DNA of 64,000 bases from Myxococcota bacterium (GTDB lineage: Bacteria; Myxococcota_A; UBA9160; UBA6930): positions 124,001-188,000 of the forward strand of contig JANQFK010000003.1 in the NCBI GenBank assembly GCA_028277885.1, written 5' to 3'. Position numbers and translations under genes: made by a program. Under the pieces are notes generated by a model. It saw nothing but the letters and a program-made list of their open reading frames with translations. It was not told the DNA's origin and ran no database searches. Numbering within the stretch: the stretch's first letter is position 1; each line of letters starts with the position of its first letter. Shown piece after piece: positions 27,644-36,758 of the stretch.

Positions 27644-29248
27644 TCAATCGAAGAGGTTGCCCAGGTTCTTCTTGATGCGGTCGGCGACGTAGAGCGCCAG
27701 GGCCTGGATGGTGCTGGTCGGGTTCACGCCCCCCGAGGTCACGAACAGGCTGCCATCCACGATGAACAGGTTCTTCACGTCGTGGGAGCGGCCCCACTCG
27801 TTCACCACCGAGCGCTCGGGGTCGCGGCCCATGCGGCAGGTTCCCATCAGGTGCCAGCCCGCCATGCCGAGGGGCGCCTCCACGAAGGTCTCGCGGGCAC
27901 CCGCGGCCTTCAGCACCTCGCTGGCCCGGGCGGTCCCGTGCTCGAGCATGCGCTGGCTGTTCTCGCTGAGCCGGTACCGGATGCGCGGGGCCGGGATGCC
28001 GTCGGAGTCCTTCAGCTCCGGGTCGAGGGTGACGCGGTTCTCGGGCTCGGGCAGGTCCTCGCAGATGGCGAGCAGGCCGGCCAGGCGGTCGGAGAGGGCC
28101 GCGTAGGCCTCGTGGTGGCCGGCGCCGCGGGGCAGCCGTCCGTTCAGGAACCCCCAGAGCGCGGTCGTGACCGGGCCGAAGCCGCGGGTCATCTCGAAGG
28201 AGTAGCCGCGCACGAAGCCGCGGCCCGGGTCGGTCTCGTAGAACTGGTGGCTCCAGATGCCGCAGCCCACCGGCCCCTGGTGGCCGTTCAGCCGCTCGTC
28301 GAACAGGCCCAGCACCATCCCGTAGGGGTGGAACATCAGGTTCTTCCCCACGAGGCCGCTGCGGTTGGCCAGGCCGTCGGGGAAGCGCGACGAGGCCGAG
28401 TTCAGCAGCAGGCGCGGCGTCCCCACGCCGTTGCAGGCCAGGATCACGATCTCGGCGAGCTGGCGGTGCTCGCGGCCCTCGGCGTCGTGGTAGATCACGC
28501 CCTTCGCCATGTCGTCGTCACCCACCAGGATCTCGCGCACCCGGCAGCGCGTGGCGAGGCGCACGCCATTGCGCTCGGCCAGCGGCCAGTAGGTGACGTC
28601 GGTGCTGCCCTTGGCGCCCTGGGCGCAGCCCGTGAGGCACGGCCCCAGGTTGATGCACGGCGCGCGGCCCTGGTACTCGCGGGTCGCGATGGCGCTGTCC
28701 GAGGGCCACCAGTGCCAGCCGAGCTCGTTGAAGCCCCGCGCCACGGTCTCGCCGAGCTTGCCGAGGGGCACCGGCGGCAGCGGCACCTCCTTGGGCGGGT
28801 AGGCGGGGTCGCCGGCGAGGCCCGCCACGCCCATCATGCGATCGTTCTCGGCCCAATAGGGCTCGAGGGTCGCGTAGTCGATGGGCCAGTCGTCGCCCAC
28901 GCCGTCGAGGCTGCGGGTGCGGAAGTCCGAGGGCTTGAGCCGCGGGAAGTGGCCGGCGTACAGGACCGTGGAGCCCCCCACGGCGTTGAAGTTGGAGATC
29001 GAGATCGGCGACTCGGTGTCGTTCACCGGGTAGTCGGTGACGCGCCCGCGCGCGTTCGGGCTGAGCGCGAAGTCGGTCTGGCTGCGCAGCTCCCAGTCGT
29101 CCCCCGTCGAGGGATACTCGGCCGGGTTCATCCAGTCGCCCTGCTCGAGGCACAGGATGTCCATGCGGGTGTCGGCCAGGCTCCAGGCAACGGCGGCGCC
29201 CGAGGCCCCGGCCCCGATGATGAGAACGTCGACGGGCTCGTCTGCCAT
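27644..29248 (-). CDS. GMC family oxidoreductase
   Basis: A 534-residue FAD-dependent dehydrogenase or oxidase of the GMC family. The N-terminal dinucleotide fold is LIIGAGASGAAVAWSL; the FAD-contact motif is NFNAVGGSTVLYAGHFPR. The active-site His is in GWHLMGTCRMG and the conserved Asn in SGGVNPTSTIQAL. Four cysteines in CINLGPCLTGC suggest a metal or cluster site seen in several bacterial GMC dehydrogenases. The alcohol substrate is unknown. It is divergent from the deiodinase-like selenoprotein (128 bp). Confidence 0.88.
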   Translation of the reverse strand: MADEPVDVLIIGAGASGAAVAWSLADTRMDILCLEQGDWMNPAEYPSTGDDWELRSQTDFALSPNARGRVTDYPVNDTESPISISNFNAVGGSTVLYAGHFPRLKPSDFRTRSLDGVGDDWPIDYATLEPYWAENDRMMGVAGLAGDPAYPPKEVPLPPVPLGKLGETVARGFNELGWHWWPSDSAIATREYQGRAPCINLGPCLTGCAQGAKGSTDVTYWPLAERNGVRLATRCRVREILVGDDDMAKGVIYHDAEGREHRQLAEIVILACNGVGTPRLLLNSASSRFPDGLANRSGLVGKNLMFHPYGMVLGLFDERLNGHQGPVGCGIWSHQFYETDPGRGFVRGYSFEMTRGFGPVTTALWGFLNGRLPRGAGHHEAYAALSDRLAGLLAICEDLPEPENRVTLDPELKDSDGIPAPRIRYRLSENSQRMLEHGTARASEVLKAAGARETFVEAPLGMAGWHLMGTCRMGRDPERSVVNEWGRSHDVKNLFIVDGSLFVTSGGVNPTSTIQALALYVADRIKKNLGNLFD

Positions 29249-29376
29249 GCCGCCAGTATGGAGCAGTCGCCGAGCCGCTGCCCGACCCGCGGCCCGACGC
29301 GGGGTCCGGGTGGCCGCCCGGGTGCCGCGCGCGTCGATCGGGAGTAGCCTGTGGCGAGCCCACGGGAGGACGCGCC

Positions 29377-30081
<705 letters not shown>

Positions 30082-30163
30082 CCCGGTTTGTCCGGACGGG
30101 CGCGGCTCGCCCCCCTCTTCGGGTTCCACCCCGGGGCTCGTGACAGCTCGTCACGGCGCGGAC

Positions 30164-30179
30164 TGTGAAGTGCTTCATA
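30164..30179. promoter_or_regulatory. CRP/FNR-like palindrome TGTGA-N6-TCATA
   Basis: TGTGAAGTGCTTCATA, third member of the palindrome family. It lies about 30 bp upstream of the structured RNA candidate at 30208 and 333 bp upstream of the hybrid kinase. A second, differently spaced inverted repeat (GTGAC...GTCAC, 30140-30154) lies just before it. Confidence 0.5.
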
Positions 30180-30207
30180 CCCGCGCGGCCCACCCCCGTG
30201 GCACAAC

Positions 30208-30338
30208 CGGAGAACCGAGACGGGCGCCGCCAGGCGCCCTCGCATGGCAAGGCGGTGGACTCGCGGGGCGACTTTTCGCTGCAGGGTCACTTCCGGTTCT
30301 CCGCCTGGAGGGGGTCGTGCCGCAGCACGGCCCCCTCC
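30208..30338 (+). ncRNA. structured intergenic RNA candidate (sRNA or leader)
   Basis: A 10-bp long-range stem (CGGAGAACCG, 30208-30217, with CGGTTCTCCG, 30294-30303) encloses a 7-bp hairpin GGGCGCC-GCCA-GGCGCCC (30222-30239). It is followed at once by a 14-bp hairpin (30307-30338). No known riboswitch core or tRNA fold matched by eye. The element occupies most of the 430-bp gene-free gap between the selenoprotein and the hybrid kinase. In GC-rich DNA such pairing can arise by chance, so strand and function are inferred. The rest of the gap shows no gene. Confidence 0.4.
30307..30338 (+). terminator. 14-bp hairpin, possible terminator
   Basis: Arms GGAGGGGGTCGTGC and GCACGGCCCCCTCC, with one G-U pair, close a CGCA tetraloop. 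Only a weak pyrimidine run (TCTTGG) follows, so intrinsic termination is plausible but not certain. Confidence 0.45.
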
Positions 30339-30511
30339 TCTTGGCCGGCACGTAGGCTCCAGCTCCGGGTTCCTCCTCGGGCGTCCAAGAGGCGGCTCGG
30401 GCACGCCCGGCGGTCGTCCGGCCCCCTTCCGCCGATCCGGGTGGGGCTTCACCGGCACGGCGTCCCACGGGGCGGCGCTGCTACGTTGTTCGCGCCGGAC
30501 GGGGGTCCCGC

Positions 30512-33082
30512 GTGAGCCGGGGTTCGATCGCAACGAGAGAGACGACATACGCCTTCGCGACGGTCCTGGTGGGGCTCCTGGCGACCGCGTTCGTCTGGTC
30601 GCTCCTGCGAGATTCCGACGCTGCCGTTGCCGATGCCCGTCTTCGTGCCGACGCGCTCCAGGTGGAGGTCGCCCTGCGGCATCAGTTCTCGGAGGCGGCC
30701 GCGGTCCTCCACGACATCGGCTCCCTCCTCACGATCGACCCGGAGGTGTCGGCGGACGAGTTCCGCCGCTTCGTCACGCCGATCCTCGCTCGACACTCCT
30801 TCCTTCGAGCGCTCAGCTGGAACCCGCGCGTCCCCGGGGCCGAGCGATCGGCCCACGAGCGGGCAGCGCGGCGAGCGGAGGTCCCGGACTACCGGATCAC
30901 CGAGCGATCGCCGAGCGGAGGCCTGGTTCCGGCGGCGCCGCGCGAAGAGTACGTCGTGGTTCGTTTCATCGAGCCTCTGGCGGGGAACCGCGCCGCCCTC
31001 GGATTCGACGTGGCCTCCGAATCCCGGCGTGCGCACGCCATCCGGCGCGCCGCCGAGAGCGGAGAAGTGTCGGTCACGGAAGCGATCACCCTGGTCCAGC
31101 GTCCCGTCCGAGGCGACGGCGTCCTGGCTTTCCTCCCCGTGTTCGAGGGGGCAGGGCTCTCCACCGGCTCGCCACGGGGGTTCGTGGTCGCGGTGCTGAG
31201 CCTCGGGCAGATGACCGAGGCGGCACTGGAGCGGCACGGCGCACCCGGTCTGACCGCCGAGCTCTTCGCCGGCGCGTCGCTCCGATCCGAGCGGGCACCG
31301 GGTCTCCCCCTGCGGCGGCAGTTCTCCTGGGGCGACCGCCCGTGGCGGCTCGAGTTCGGGGCGACCGACACGTACATCGCGACGAACCGTGGTCGCCTTT
31401 CCGAGGCCGCTATCGGGGTCGGTACGGTCTTCACGTTCCTGCTTGCGGCTCCCGTGCTCGCTCTCGCTGCTCGAGCGTCGCGTCTGCGCCGCGAGGTGGC
31501 CCAGCGAATGGAGGCCGAGCGAGCCCTGCGCGCGAGCGAGGAGCGTCTCGCTCTCATCGTCGGCGTCGTGGCCGAGGGGCTCTGGGACTGGAACGTCGAG
31601 ACCGGCGACGTGTACTTCAGCGAGAGCTGGAAGGCGGCCCTCGGTTACGGGCACGACGAGGTGCCGCCGCGAGTCGAGTTCTGGGAGAGCATCGTACACC
31701 CGGACGACCTGCCCCACGTGAGGGCCACCCTGCGGGCGCACCTGCTCGGACGAACCCCGGTGTACGAAGTCGAGAACCGGCTCAAATGCGCGGACGGTCG
31801 TTGGCGCTGGAACCTCGACCGGGGCCGGGTCGTCGAGCGCGACGCCGAGGGGCGCCCGCTTCGGATGGTCGGGGTCGATCGGGACATCACGGAGCGCAAG
31901 CTCGCCGAGGAGCAGTCCTCCAGACACGAGCAGAAGCTGCGGGATACCCAGCGACTGGAGAGCCTCGGAGTGCTCGCCGGAGGGATCGCTCACGACTTCA
32001 ACAACCTGCTGGCGGGGATCCTCGGAAACGCCAGCCTGCTTCGGGAGCCCGGCGTCGAGCGCGAACGGGAAACGGCCCTCGTGGCGATCGAAGAGGCGTC
32101 GCGGAGGGCGGCGGATCTCTGTCGACAGCTGCTCGCCTACGCGGGCCGGACAGCCACGAGCCCCCAACCGCTGGACCTCAACGCCCTTCTCGTCGATTCC
32201 CTTCAGCTCATAGAGACCTCGATGTCGAGGCGTGCCCGACTCGAGCTCGACCTGGGGGAGGGCCTTCCCGCGGTCGAGGGAGATCCCGCACAGCTACGCC
32301 AGGTCTTCCTGAACCTCATCATCAATGCGGCCGAAGCTTGCGAGGAGTCGGGCGATCTCGTCGGGGTCTCGACGAGGCGCGAGCGCATCTCGGCGTCGAT
32401 GCTCGAGAAGGCGGTCGTGTCGGGCGCCCAGCCGGGGAGCGAATGCGTCGTCTTGAAGATCGAAGACGACGGATGCGGGATGAACGACGAGGTTCGCTCG
32501 CGGCTCTTCGAGCCCTTCTTCACCACGAAGTTCACCGGGCGAGGCCTCGGCCTCTCCGCCGTCCTCGGGATCGTGCGAGCCCACCAGGGGGCGCTCCTCC
32601 TGGATACCGTCCCTTCCGAGGGCTCGACCTTCGAGCTCCTGTTGCCCGTCTCCTCCGAGATCCACGAGGAGGCAAAGCCTCCCGAATCGGACGCTTCCTA
32701 CCCGGGGACGGGTCTCGTCTTCGTCGTGGACGACGAAGACATGGTGCGCACGACGAGTGCCAGAATGCTCTCGAGCCTCGGTTTCGAGGTCGAGGCGTTC
32801 TCGGAGGGAGCCGAGGTGATCGCTCGGCTCGAGTCCGTCGAGCGCGAGGTCGCTTGTGTGCTCCTCGACCTCACCATGCCCGGGATGGATGGAGCGGAGA
32901 CGCTCGCGGCGATACGCGGGCGCTTCCCGTCCCTCCCCGTCGTGATGACGAGCGGGTTCGACCTTCACGAGGCGCTCGAGCGGACCGATGCCCCGCACTG
33001 CGCGGCGTTCCTGTCCAAGCCCTTCGGGGTCTCCGACCTGCGCGCGGCGATGGCCCGTGCCCGCCGAGGCGCCGGGGCGTGA
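30512..33082 (+). CDS. CHASE-PAS hybrid sensor histidine kinase
   Basis: An 856-residue membrane kinase. Transmembrane helix 1 (about 13-32) and helix 2 (about 305-325, FTFLLAAPVLALAA) flank a periplasmic CHASE domain (PLAGNRAALGFDVASE near 155-170). Then come a PAS domain (WDWNVETGDVYFSESWK), a histidine-phosphotransfer helix with His494 (AGGIAHDFNNLLAG), an ATPase domain (NLIINAAEAC; EDDGCGM; GRGLGLSAVLG) and a C-terminal receiver with Asp786 (VLLDLTMPGMDG). CHASE domains bind small extracellular ligands. No separate response regulator with DNA-binding output is adjacent; a LuxR-PilZ operon lies convergent downstream. Confidence 0.92.
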   Translation: MSRGSIATRETTYAFATVLVGLLATAFVWSLLRDSDAAVADARLRADALQVEVALRHQFSEAAAVLHDIGSLLTIDPEVSADEFRRFVTPILARHSFLRALSWNPRVPGAERSAHERAARRAEVPDYRITERSPSGGLVPAAPREEYVVVRFIEPLAGNRAALGFDVASESRRAHAIRRAAESGEVSVTEAITLVQRPVRGDGVLAFLPVFEGAGLSTGSPRGFVVAVLSLGQMTEAALERHGAPGLTAELFAGASLRSERAPGLPLRRQFSWGDRPWRLEFGATDTYIATNRGRLSEAAIGVGTVFTFLLAAPVLALAARASRLRREVAQRMEAERALRASEERLALIVGVVAEGLWDWNVETGDVYFSESWKAALGYGHDEVPPRVEFWESIVHPDDLPHVRATLRAHLLGRTPVYEVENRLKCADGRWRWNLDRGRVVERDAEGRPLRMVGVDRDITERKLAEEQSSRHEQKLRDTQRLESLGVLAGGIAHDFNNLLAGILGNASLLREPGVERERETALVAIEEASRRAADLCRQLLAYAGRTATSPQPLDLNALLVDSLQLIETSMSRRARLELDLGEGLPAVEGDPAQLRQVFLNLIINAAEACEESGDLVGVSTRRERISASMLEKAVVSGAQPGSECVVLKIEDDGCGMNDEVRSRLFEPFFTTKFTGRGLGLSAVLGIVRAHQGALLLDTVPSEGSTFELLLPVSSEIHEEAKPPESDASYPGTGLVFVVDDEDMVRTTSARMLSSLGFEVEAFSEGAEVIARLESVEREVACVLLDLTMPGMDGAETLAAIRGRFPSLPVVMTSGFDLHEALERTDAPHCAAFLSKPFGVSDLRAAMARARRGAGA

Positions 33083-33108
33083 GACGCCCAGCATCGACGG
33101 CCGGCCTC

Positions 33109-33840
33109 CTACCCGCCCCTCAGGCTGGCGTTGCGCTGGAGCTCTTCTCGCTGAAGGACCATGACGTAGTCCGCGAGCCTCTCCTCCGCCTCCGCGAAGC
33201 TCGGGTCCGCCCGATCGAAGGCGACCGAGTAGCGGACGCGGTCGGTCCCATCGAGGATTCGCCCGCGGATCACGGAAGCCAGGACCAGCGGCTCCCCACC
33301 GTCGAGCGAGAGACGCAGCGTGACGCGGTCGTCGAGCGTGAGCCTCGCGTCGCCTTCCCGGTCGGTGAAGAACGAGAGGCCGAGCGCCGAGATGTCGTTC
33401 ACCTCGCTGAGGACCTGCGTGCGAGCCGAGCCCACCGCGGATACGGGGAGCGGCTGGGCGGGGTCGGGCGTGACCCGATAGGCGCGCCTTCGGTTGAACA
33501 AGCGATAGAACGCTTCGGAGCGCCTGCGCTCGCGAGCGGACTGCGGTTCGAAGGCCATCCCGTAGTCCCGGCAGTCGCGGCGCTCGGTCCTGTGGCACAC
33601 CCGCGCGCGGAACTCGCAGGCCTCCGTGACCAGAGGGAGCGAGATGGTGAGGCGTACGCTCGTTCCGAGCGCCAGGCAGGGAGCTTCGTCGAGGGCGAAT
33701 CGGAGGCCGGCCCCTCCGATGCTCAGGTTTCGAATCTCGCCCCGGAACTCGCCCCCGGCGGTCTCCAGAAGCGCGAGAAGATCGCGCGCTCCCGACGTCT
33801 GGACCCGGTAGGCGGATCTTCGGTCGCGTTCTGCGCTCAT
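33109..33840 (-). CDS. tandem PilZ domain protein
   Basis: A 243-residue protein with two PilZ domains, which bind cyclic di-GMP. Domain 1 has RRSAYRV and NLSIGGAGLRF; domain 2 has RRRAYRV and NDISALGLSFF. Both keep an RxxxR-like arm and an (N/D)xSxxG motif, the second degenerate at the Gly. Probably a cytoplasmic effector of c-di-GMP signalling. It is the last gene of the LuxR operon and may link the LuxR/PAS input or the CHASE kinase to motility or polysaccharide. Confidence 0.85.
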   Translation of the reverse strand: MSAERDRRSAYRVQTSGARDLLALLETAGGEFRGEIRNLSIGGAGLRFALDEAPCLALGTSVRLTISLPLVTEACEFRARVCHRTERRDCRDYGMAFEPQSARERRRSEAFYRLFNRRRAYRVTPDPAQPLPVSAVGSARTQVLSEVNDISALGLSFFTDREGDARLTLDDRVTLRLSLDGGEPLVLASVIRGRILDGTDRVRYSVAFDRADPSFAEAEERLADYVMVLQREELQRNASLRGG

Positions 33841-34019
33841 CGCCGGTTCCTCGATGGGTCGGAGCCGGCCCCGGCTCCCTTCGCGTCGGCAGGGGCCGGC
33901 TCCTCGGTCTGCGAGTCACCCGTCTCATCGGACCGCGCGAGTACCGCCTCGATGACGCTCGGGGACCATTCTGACTGACTCGTTTGGTCTGACGCGGAAG
34001 GATCAGTCGCGGCTGGCAC
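33837..34019 (-). CDS. small hypothetical protein
   Basis: A 60-residue acidic, low-complexity reading frame (EWSPSVIEAVLARSDETGDS) between the LuxR and PilZ genes. Its TGA overlaps the PilZ ATG by 4 bp, as in a translated operon, and the GTG start lies 16 bp after the LuxR stop. No family recognised; it may be only spacer. Confidence 0.35.
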   Translation of the reverse strand: MPAATDPSASDQTSQSEWSPSVIEAVLARSDETGDSQTEEPAPADAKGAGAGSDPSRNRR

Positions 34020-34035
34020 CCTGGGACTAGGGGCT

Positions 34036-34704
34036 TCACCGGTCCTCGGGAAGCTGCTGCACCTTGACCAGGAGGCCGATGTGGGAGTGCACCCCGAGCT
34101 TGCGGAAGACGGCTCGGACGTGATTGCGGGCCGTGTGAGGGCTGATGTGGAGCGCCTCGGCGATCTCCGAGGAGCGCAGGCCGACGCGCAGGAGGTGAAG
34201 GACCTCGCGCTCCCTCGGTGAGAGCCGGTCCAGCTCCTGGTAGGGGATCGGCCTCGGCCACGTCGCCAGGGGGATCCCCAGCGCCTGAAGGTCGTCCCGC
34301 AGGCGCTCGAAGCTCGTTGCGATCGCCTGGAGCCGCTCCTCGCTGGGGCCGTGGTCGCAGACCACGGAGTGGAAGAACGCGTAGCCCCTGCGCCCTCCCG
34401 GACCGACCCACGGGCGATACGTCACGTCCACCCCGAGCCGGCGCCCGTTCGAACGCTGGACGACGAGGCGATGCGGCTCGGATCCGAGCACGTCGACCCT
34501 TCCCGAGAGAACCGCACGGAACGCCTCGCCCAGGAGCTCTCGTTGCCCCGGAGGCCACCAGGGGAAAGGGGGGTGTGATCCGACGAGCGCCTCGGCATCC
34601 CAACCGAGCGCCCTCGTGAAGGCCGGCGTCAGGTGCACCAGCTCGCCCGCCGTGTCGACGACCACGATGAGCTCGTCGTCGGGAAGCTCGCTGCGGTCGC
34701 GCAC
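34036..34704 (-). CDS. PAS-LuxR transcriptional regulator
   Basis: A 222-residue regulator. The N-terminal PAS-like domain (DELIVVVDTAGELVHLTPAF; GYAFFHSVV) senses a signal. The C-terminal LuxR-type helix-turn-helix is LSPREREVLHLLRVGLRSSE through HISPHTARNHVRAVFRKLGV. GTG start. It heads the minus-strand operon with the small protein and the PilZ protein. A TGTGA palindrome lies about 130 bp upstream of its start. Confidence 0.88.
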   Translation of the reverse strand: MRDRSELPDDELIVVVDTAGELVHLTPAFTRALGWDAEALVGSHPPFPWWPPGQRELLGEAFRAVLSGRVDVLGSEPHRLVVQRSNGRRLGVDVTYRPWVGPGGRRGYAFFHSVVCDHGPSEERLQAIATSFERLRDDLQALGIPLATWPRPIPYQELDRLSPREREVLHLLRVGLRSSEIAEALHISPHTARNHVRAVFRKLGVHSHIGLLVKVQQLPEDR

Positions 34705-34831
34705 GAATCGAGGACCCCATGCCCCATACCTTGGAGGAGGTGGCGCTGTAACCCGTCCTCGCCCGGTTTACGAAGGGCCGTCGCCGTCGTCAATACGCGA
34801 ATGCAACGACGGACGCGCATGGATTCACCGG

Positions 34832-34847
34832 TGTGAAGCACTTCACA
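34832..34847. promoter_or_regulatory. CRP/FNR-like palindrome, best copy
   Basis: TGTGAAGCACTTCACA; the symmetry extends to 9-bp arms GGTGTGAAG and CTTCACACC around two bases (34830-34849). It lies upstream of the LuxR-PilZ operon and just outside the stop of the TPR lipoprotein gene. Confidence 0.6.
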
Positions 34848-34855
34848 CCTGCGCC

Positions 34856-36322
34856 TCAGCCTTCGGTGGGCTTGGCCTCGGAGGTGGCGGCGGTGGCCTC
34901 GGCCTGCCCGCCCTCCAGGCGCTTCGCGAGCTCCCCGAAGTAGGCGTTCAGGTAGGTCGAGCCGCGGGAGGGGTCCGAGCGCAGGCCGTGGTACTCGGCA
35001 TCGATCAGGCGCACCACGTCCTCGGTGGTGTCCTGGCCCGCACGCGTGGCGAGCACCAGCGCGATGCGGGCGATGCGCGGCGTGCGGGGGAAGTCGTCCC
35101 GCGCCTCGAGGAGGAAGCGGTCGTCGTGGTCGAGGGAGCCGCCCACCTCGTCCTTGCGGCCGGCGAGGTAGCTCAGCGCGAAGCGCTCCTCGCCGTAGGT
35201 CTCCCAGCCCAGGCGGTCGAACTCGGCGAGCTGCGGCTTGCGGCCGGTCTCGGTGAGCACCCGGGCGACGATGTCGAGGGCGGCCAGGTCCTCGCCGCTG
35301 CGGGCCCGGCGGCCCAGCTCCGGCATGTGGCGCTCGAGGTCCGCGTAGCTCAGCAGCTCCGCCTTGAGGGCGTCGTGGATCCACTCCTTGGCGACCCAGC
35401 TCGAGGTGGGGAGCCGGCCCTCGTCGCCCAGCAGCAGCCCCTCCTCGCGGAGCAGCTCGCCGAAGGCGGGCGTGCCCTCGAGCTCGAGGCTCTTCTCGAG
35501 CAGGCGTACCTCGCGCGCGATGGCGTGGTCGGCGCCGAAGCCGCGCTCCACGGCGGCGACGGCGGCGGTGAAGGCCTGCATGTTGGGCGCGGCGTTCCAC
35601 CAGTCCTGGCGCCACTCGAGGGCGTTCTGGAGCAGCTCGCCCACCGCGCCCTCGTCGCGCGCGAGCACCCGCTGCACCAGCGCATCGTGCCGGGCCAGGG
35701 GCGCCAGGTCGCCGAACACCTGGTGGATCACCTGGTCGATGGCGGCCCGCCGCTCGGGGAAGCCGGCGGCCTGCCAGGAGGCCAGGGCGTCCTCCGGGTG
35801 GCCGAGCTCCAGCTGGCAGTGGGCGAGCAGCGCGTGGCGCTCGGGGCTCAGCCAGCCGATGCTCGCGAGCTTCGCGTAGTGGGGCATCGCCTTGGTGCAG
35901 TCCCCCCGGCGATGGTGCTGGTACGCCATCTCGAGGACGACGCCCGGCTCCGAGGGCAGCTCGGCGAAGGCGGCGGCGTGGTGGCTGAAGGAGCGCTCCG
36001 GGTCCACGGCGTAGAGCATGTTGCCCAGCACGAAGTGGTCGGCCGCGGTCTTCTCCGCGTTGGGGACCAGCGCCTCGAGGCGCTCGTGGATCTCCTGGTA
36101 GCGGCCGTTCAGCATCGGATCGAGGCTGGCCGGGTCCGACTGGAACGCCTCGTAGGCGGCGACCCGCTCCTGGACGGCGGCCTGGAAGTCCGCGGGCGTG
36201 CCGGCGGAGTCCCCCGAGCCCGGGCCGCAGGCCAGCGCGAGGGCGAGGCACAGCGGGAGCGGGGCCCGTCTGGTGATCCGGGCGGGGGTCCGGAGTCGGC
36301 GGGGCCGGTGGGTCGGGTTCAT
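34856..36322 (-). CDS. TPR-repeat lipoprotein
   Basis: A 488-residue lipoprotein: basic start, hydrophobic core and lipobox LALAC (Cys about 32). TPR-like helical pairs occur at about 95-170 (ADHFVLGNMLYAVDPERSF; LLAHCQLELGHPEDALASW). The remaining 300 residues are helical without recognised domain. The GQAEATAATSEAKPTEG tail is disordered. Probably a periplasm-facing protein of the outer or inner membrane. Function unknown; no operon partner on the same strand closer than about 100 bp. Confidence 0.72.
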   Translation of the reverse strand: MNPTHRPRRLRTPARITRRAPLPLCLALALACGPGSGDSAGTPADFQAAVQERVAAYEAFQSDPASLDPMLNGRYQEIHERLEALVPNAEKTAADHFVLGNMLYAVDPERSFSHHAAAFAELPSEPGVVLEMAYQHHRRGDCTKAMPHYAKLASIGWLSPERHALLAHCQLELGHPEDALASWQAAGFPERRAAIDQVIHQVFGDLAPLARHDALVQRVLARDEGAVGELLQNALEWRQDWWNAAPNMQAFTAAVAAVERGFGADHAIAREVRLLEKSLELEGTPAFGELLREEGLLLGDEGRLPTSSWVAKEWIHDALKAELLSYADLERHMPELGRRARSGEDLAALDIVARVLTETGRKPQLAEFDRLGWETYGEERFALSYLAGRKDEVGGSLDHDDRFLLEARDDFPRTPRIARIALVLATRAGQDTTEDVVRLIDAEYHGLRSDPSRGSTYLNAYFGELAKRLEGGQAEATAATSEAKPTEG

Positions 36323-36423
36323 CGTGGGCTCCCTCGCCCGGCTCGTGAGGGTGCGAGGCGGCGGGCTCGTTGGCTCGTTGGGCTCTCCGGGCGTTTCGGC
36401 GCGCTCGGGGGGCCGCCTGAGCC

Positions 36424-36627
36424 TCAGCCCGCCGGCGGCCGGAGGATCCCCCGGAGCTCCCGGGCGGTGGCGCGGGCCTCGCTGGCGACGTCGTCCCAGA
36501 CGTAGAAGCCCGGGCCCTCGGCGGCGAAGCCGGTGCCGCGGTCGCGGGGCAGCAGGCCGGCGCCCTGGGCGCGCCGGCTGCGGGGCTTGCGGGGCCGACG
36601 CGTGCGATCGGAGGGGGGCTTGCGCAA
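36424..36627 (-). CDS. small basic protein
   Basis: A 67-residue protein from a TTG (36625-36627) behind GAGGAA. The N-terminal half is Arg/Lys/Pro-rich; the C-terminal half (GTGFAAEGPGFYVWDD, then EARATARELRG) looks like a folded, conserved segment. A TGTGA palindrome lies about 50 bp upstream, in promoter position. No family can be named. Confidence 0.45.
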   Translation of the reverse strand: MRKPPSDRTRRPRKPRSRRAQGAGLLPRDRGTGFAAEGPGFYVWDDVASEARATARELRGILRPPAG

Positions 36628-36677
36628 TGGGTTCCTCGGAGGGCGGCGAGAGGATACACGCCGGAATGTCGAAGGCC

Positions 36678-36693
36678 TGTGACGCTCTTCACA
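36678..36693. promoter_or_regulatory. CRP/FNR-like palindrome TGTGA-N6-TCACA
   Basis: TGTGACGCTCTTCACA, exact outer half-sites. Lies 51 bp upstream of the small basic protein's start codon and 66 bp outside the 3' end of the sulfatase gene, so the small gene is the likelier target. Confidence 0.5.
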
Positions 36694-36758
36694 AGAACCG
36701 GCGACGGAGGGCGTCGGGTGCGGGCTTTCCCGTGGAAGCCTCGCTCGTGGCCGCTCCC

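Noticed and set aside
30208-30338. Tested by eye as a tRNA-Sec or known riboswitch because a selenoprotein lies upstream
   Set aside because: No TCA anticodon loop with the required flanking U, no T-loop consensus and no recognised riboswitch core; kept only as an unassigned structured RNA.
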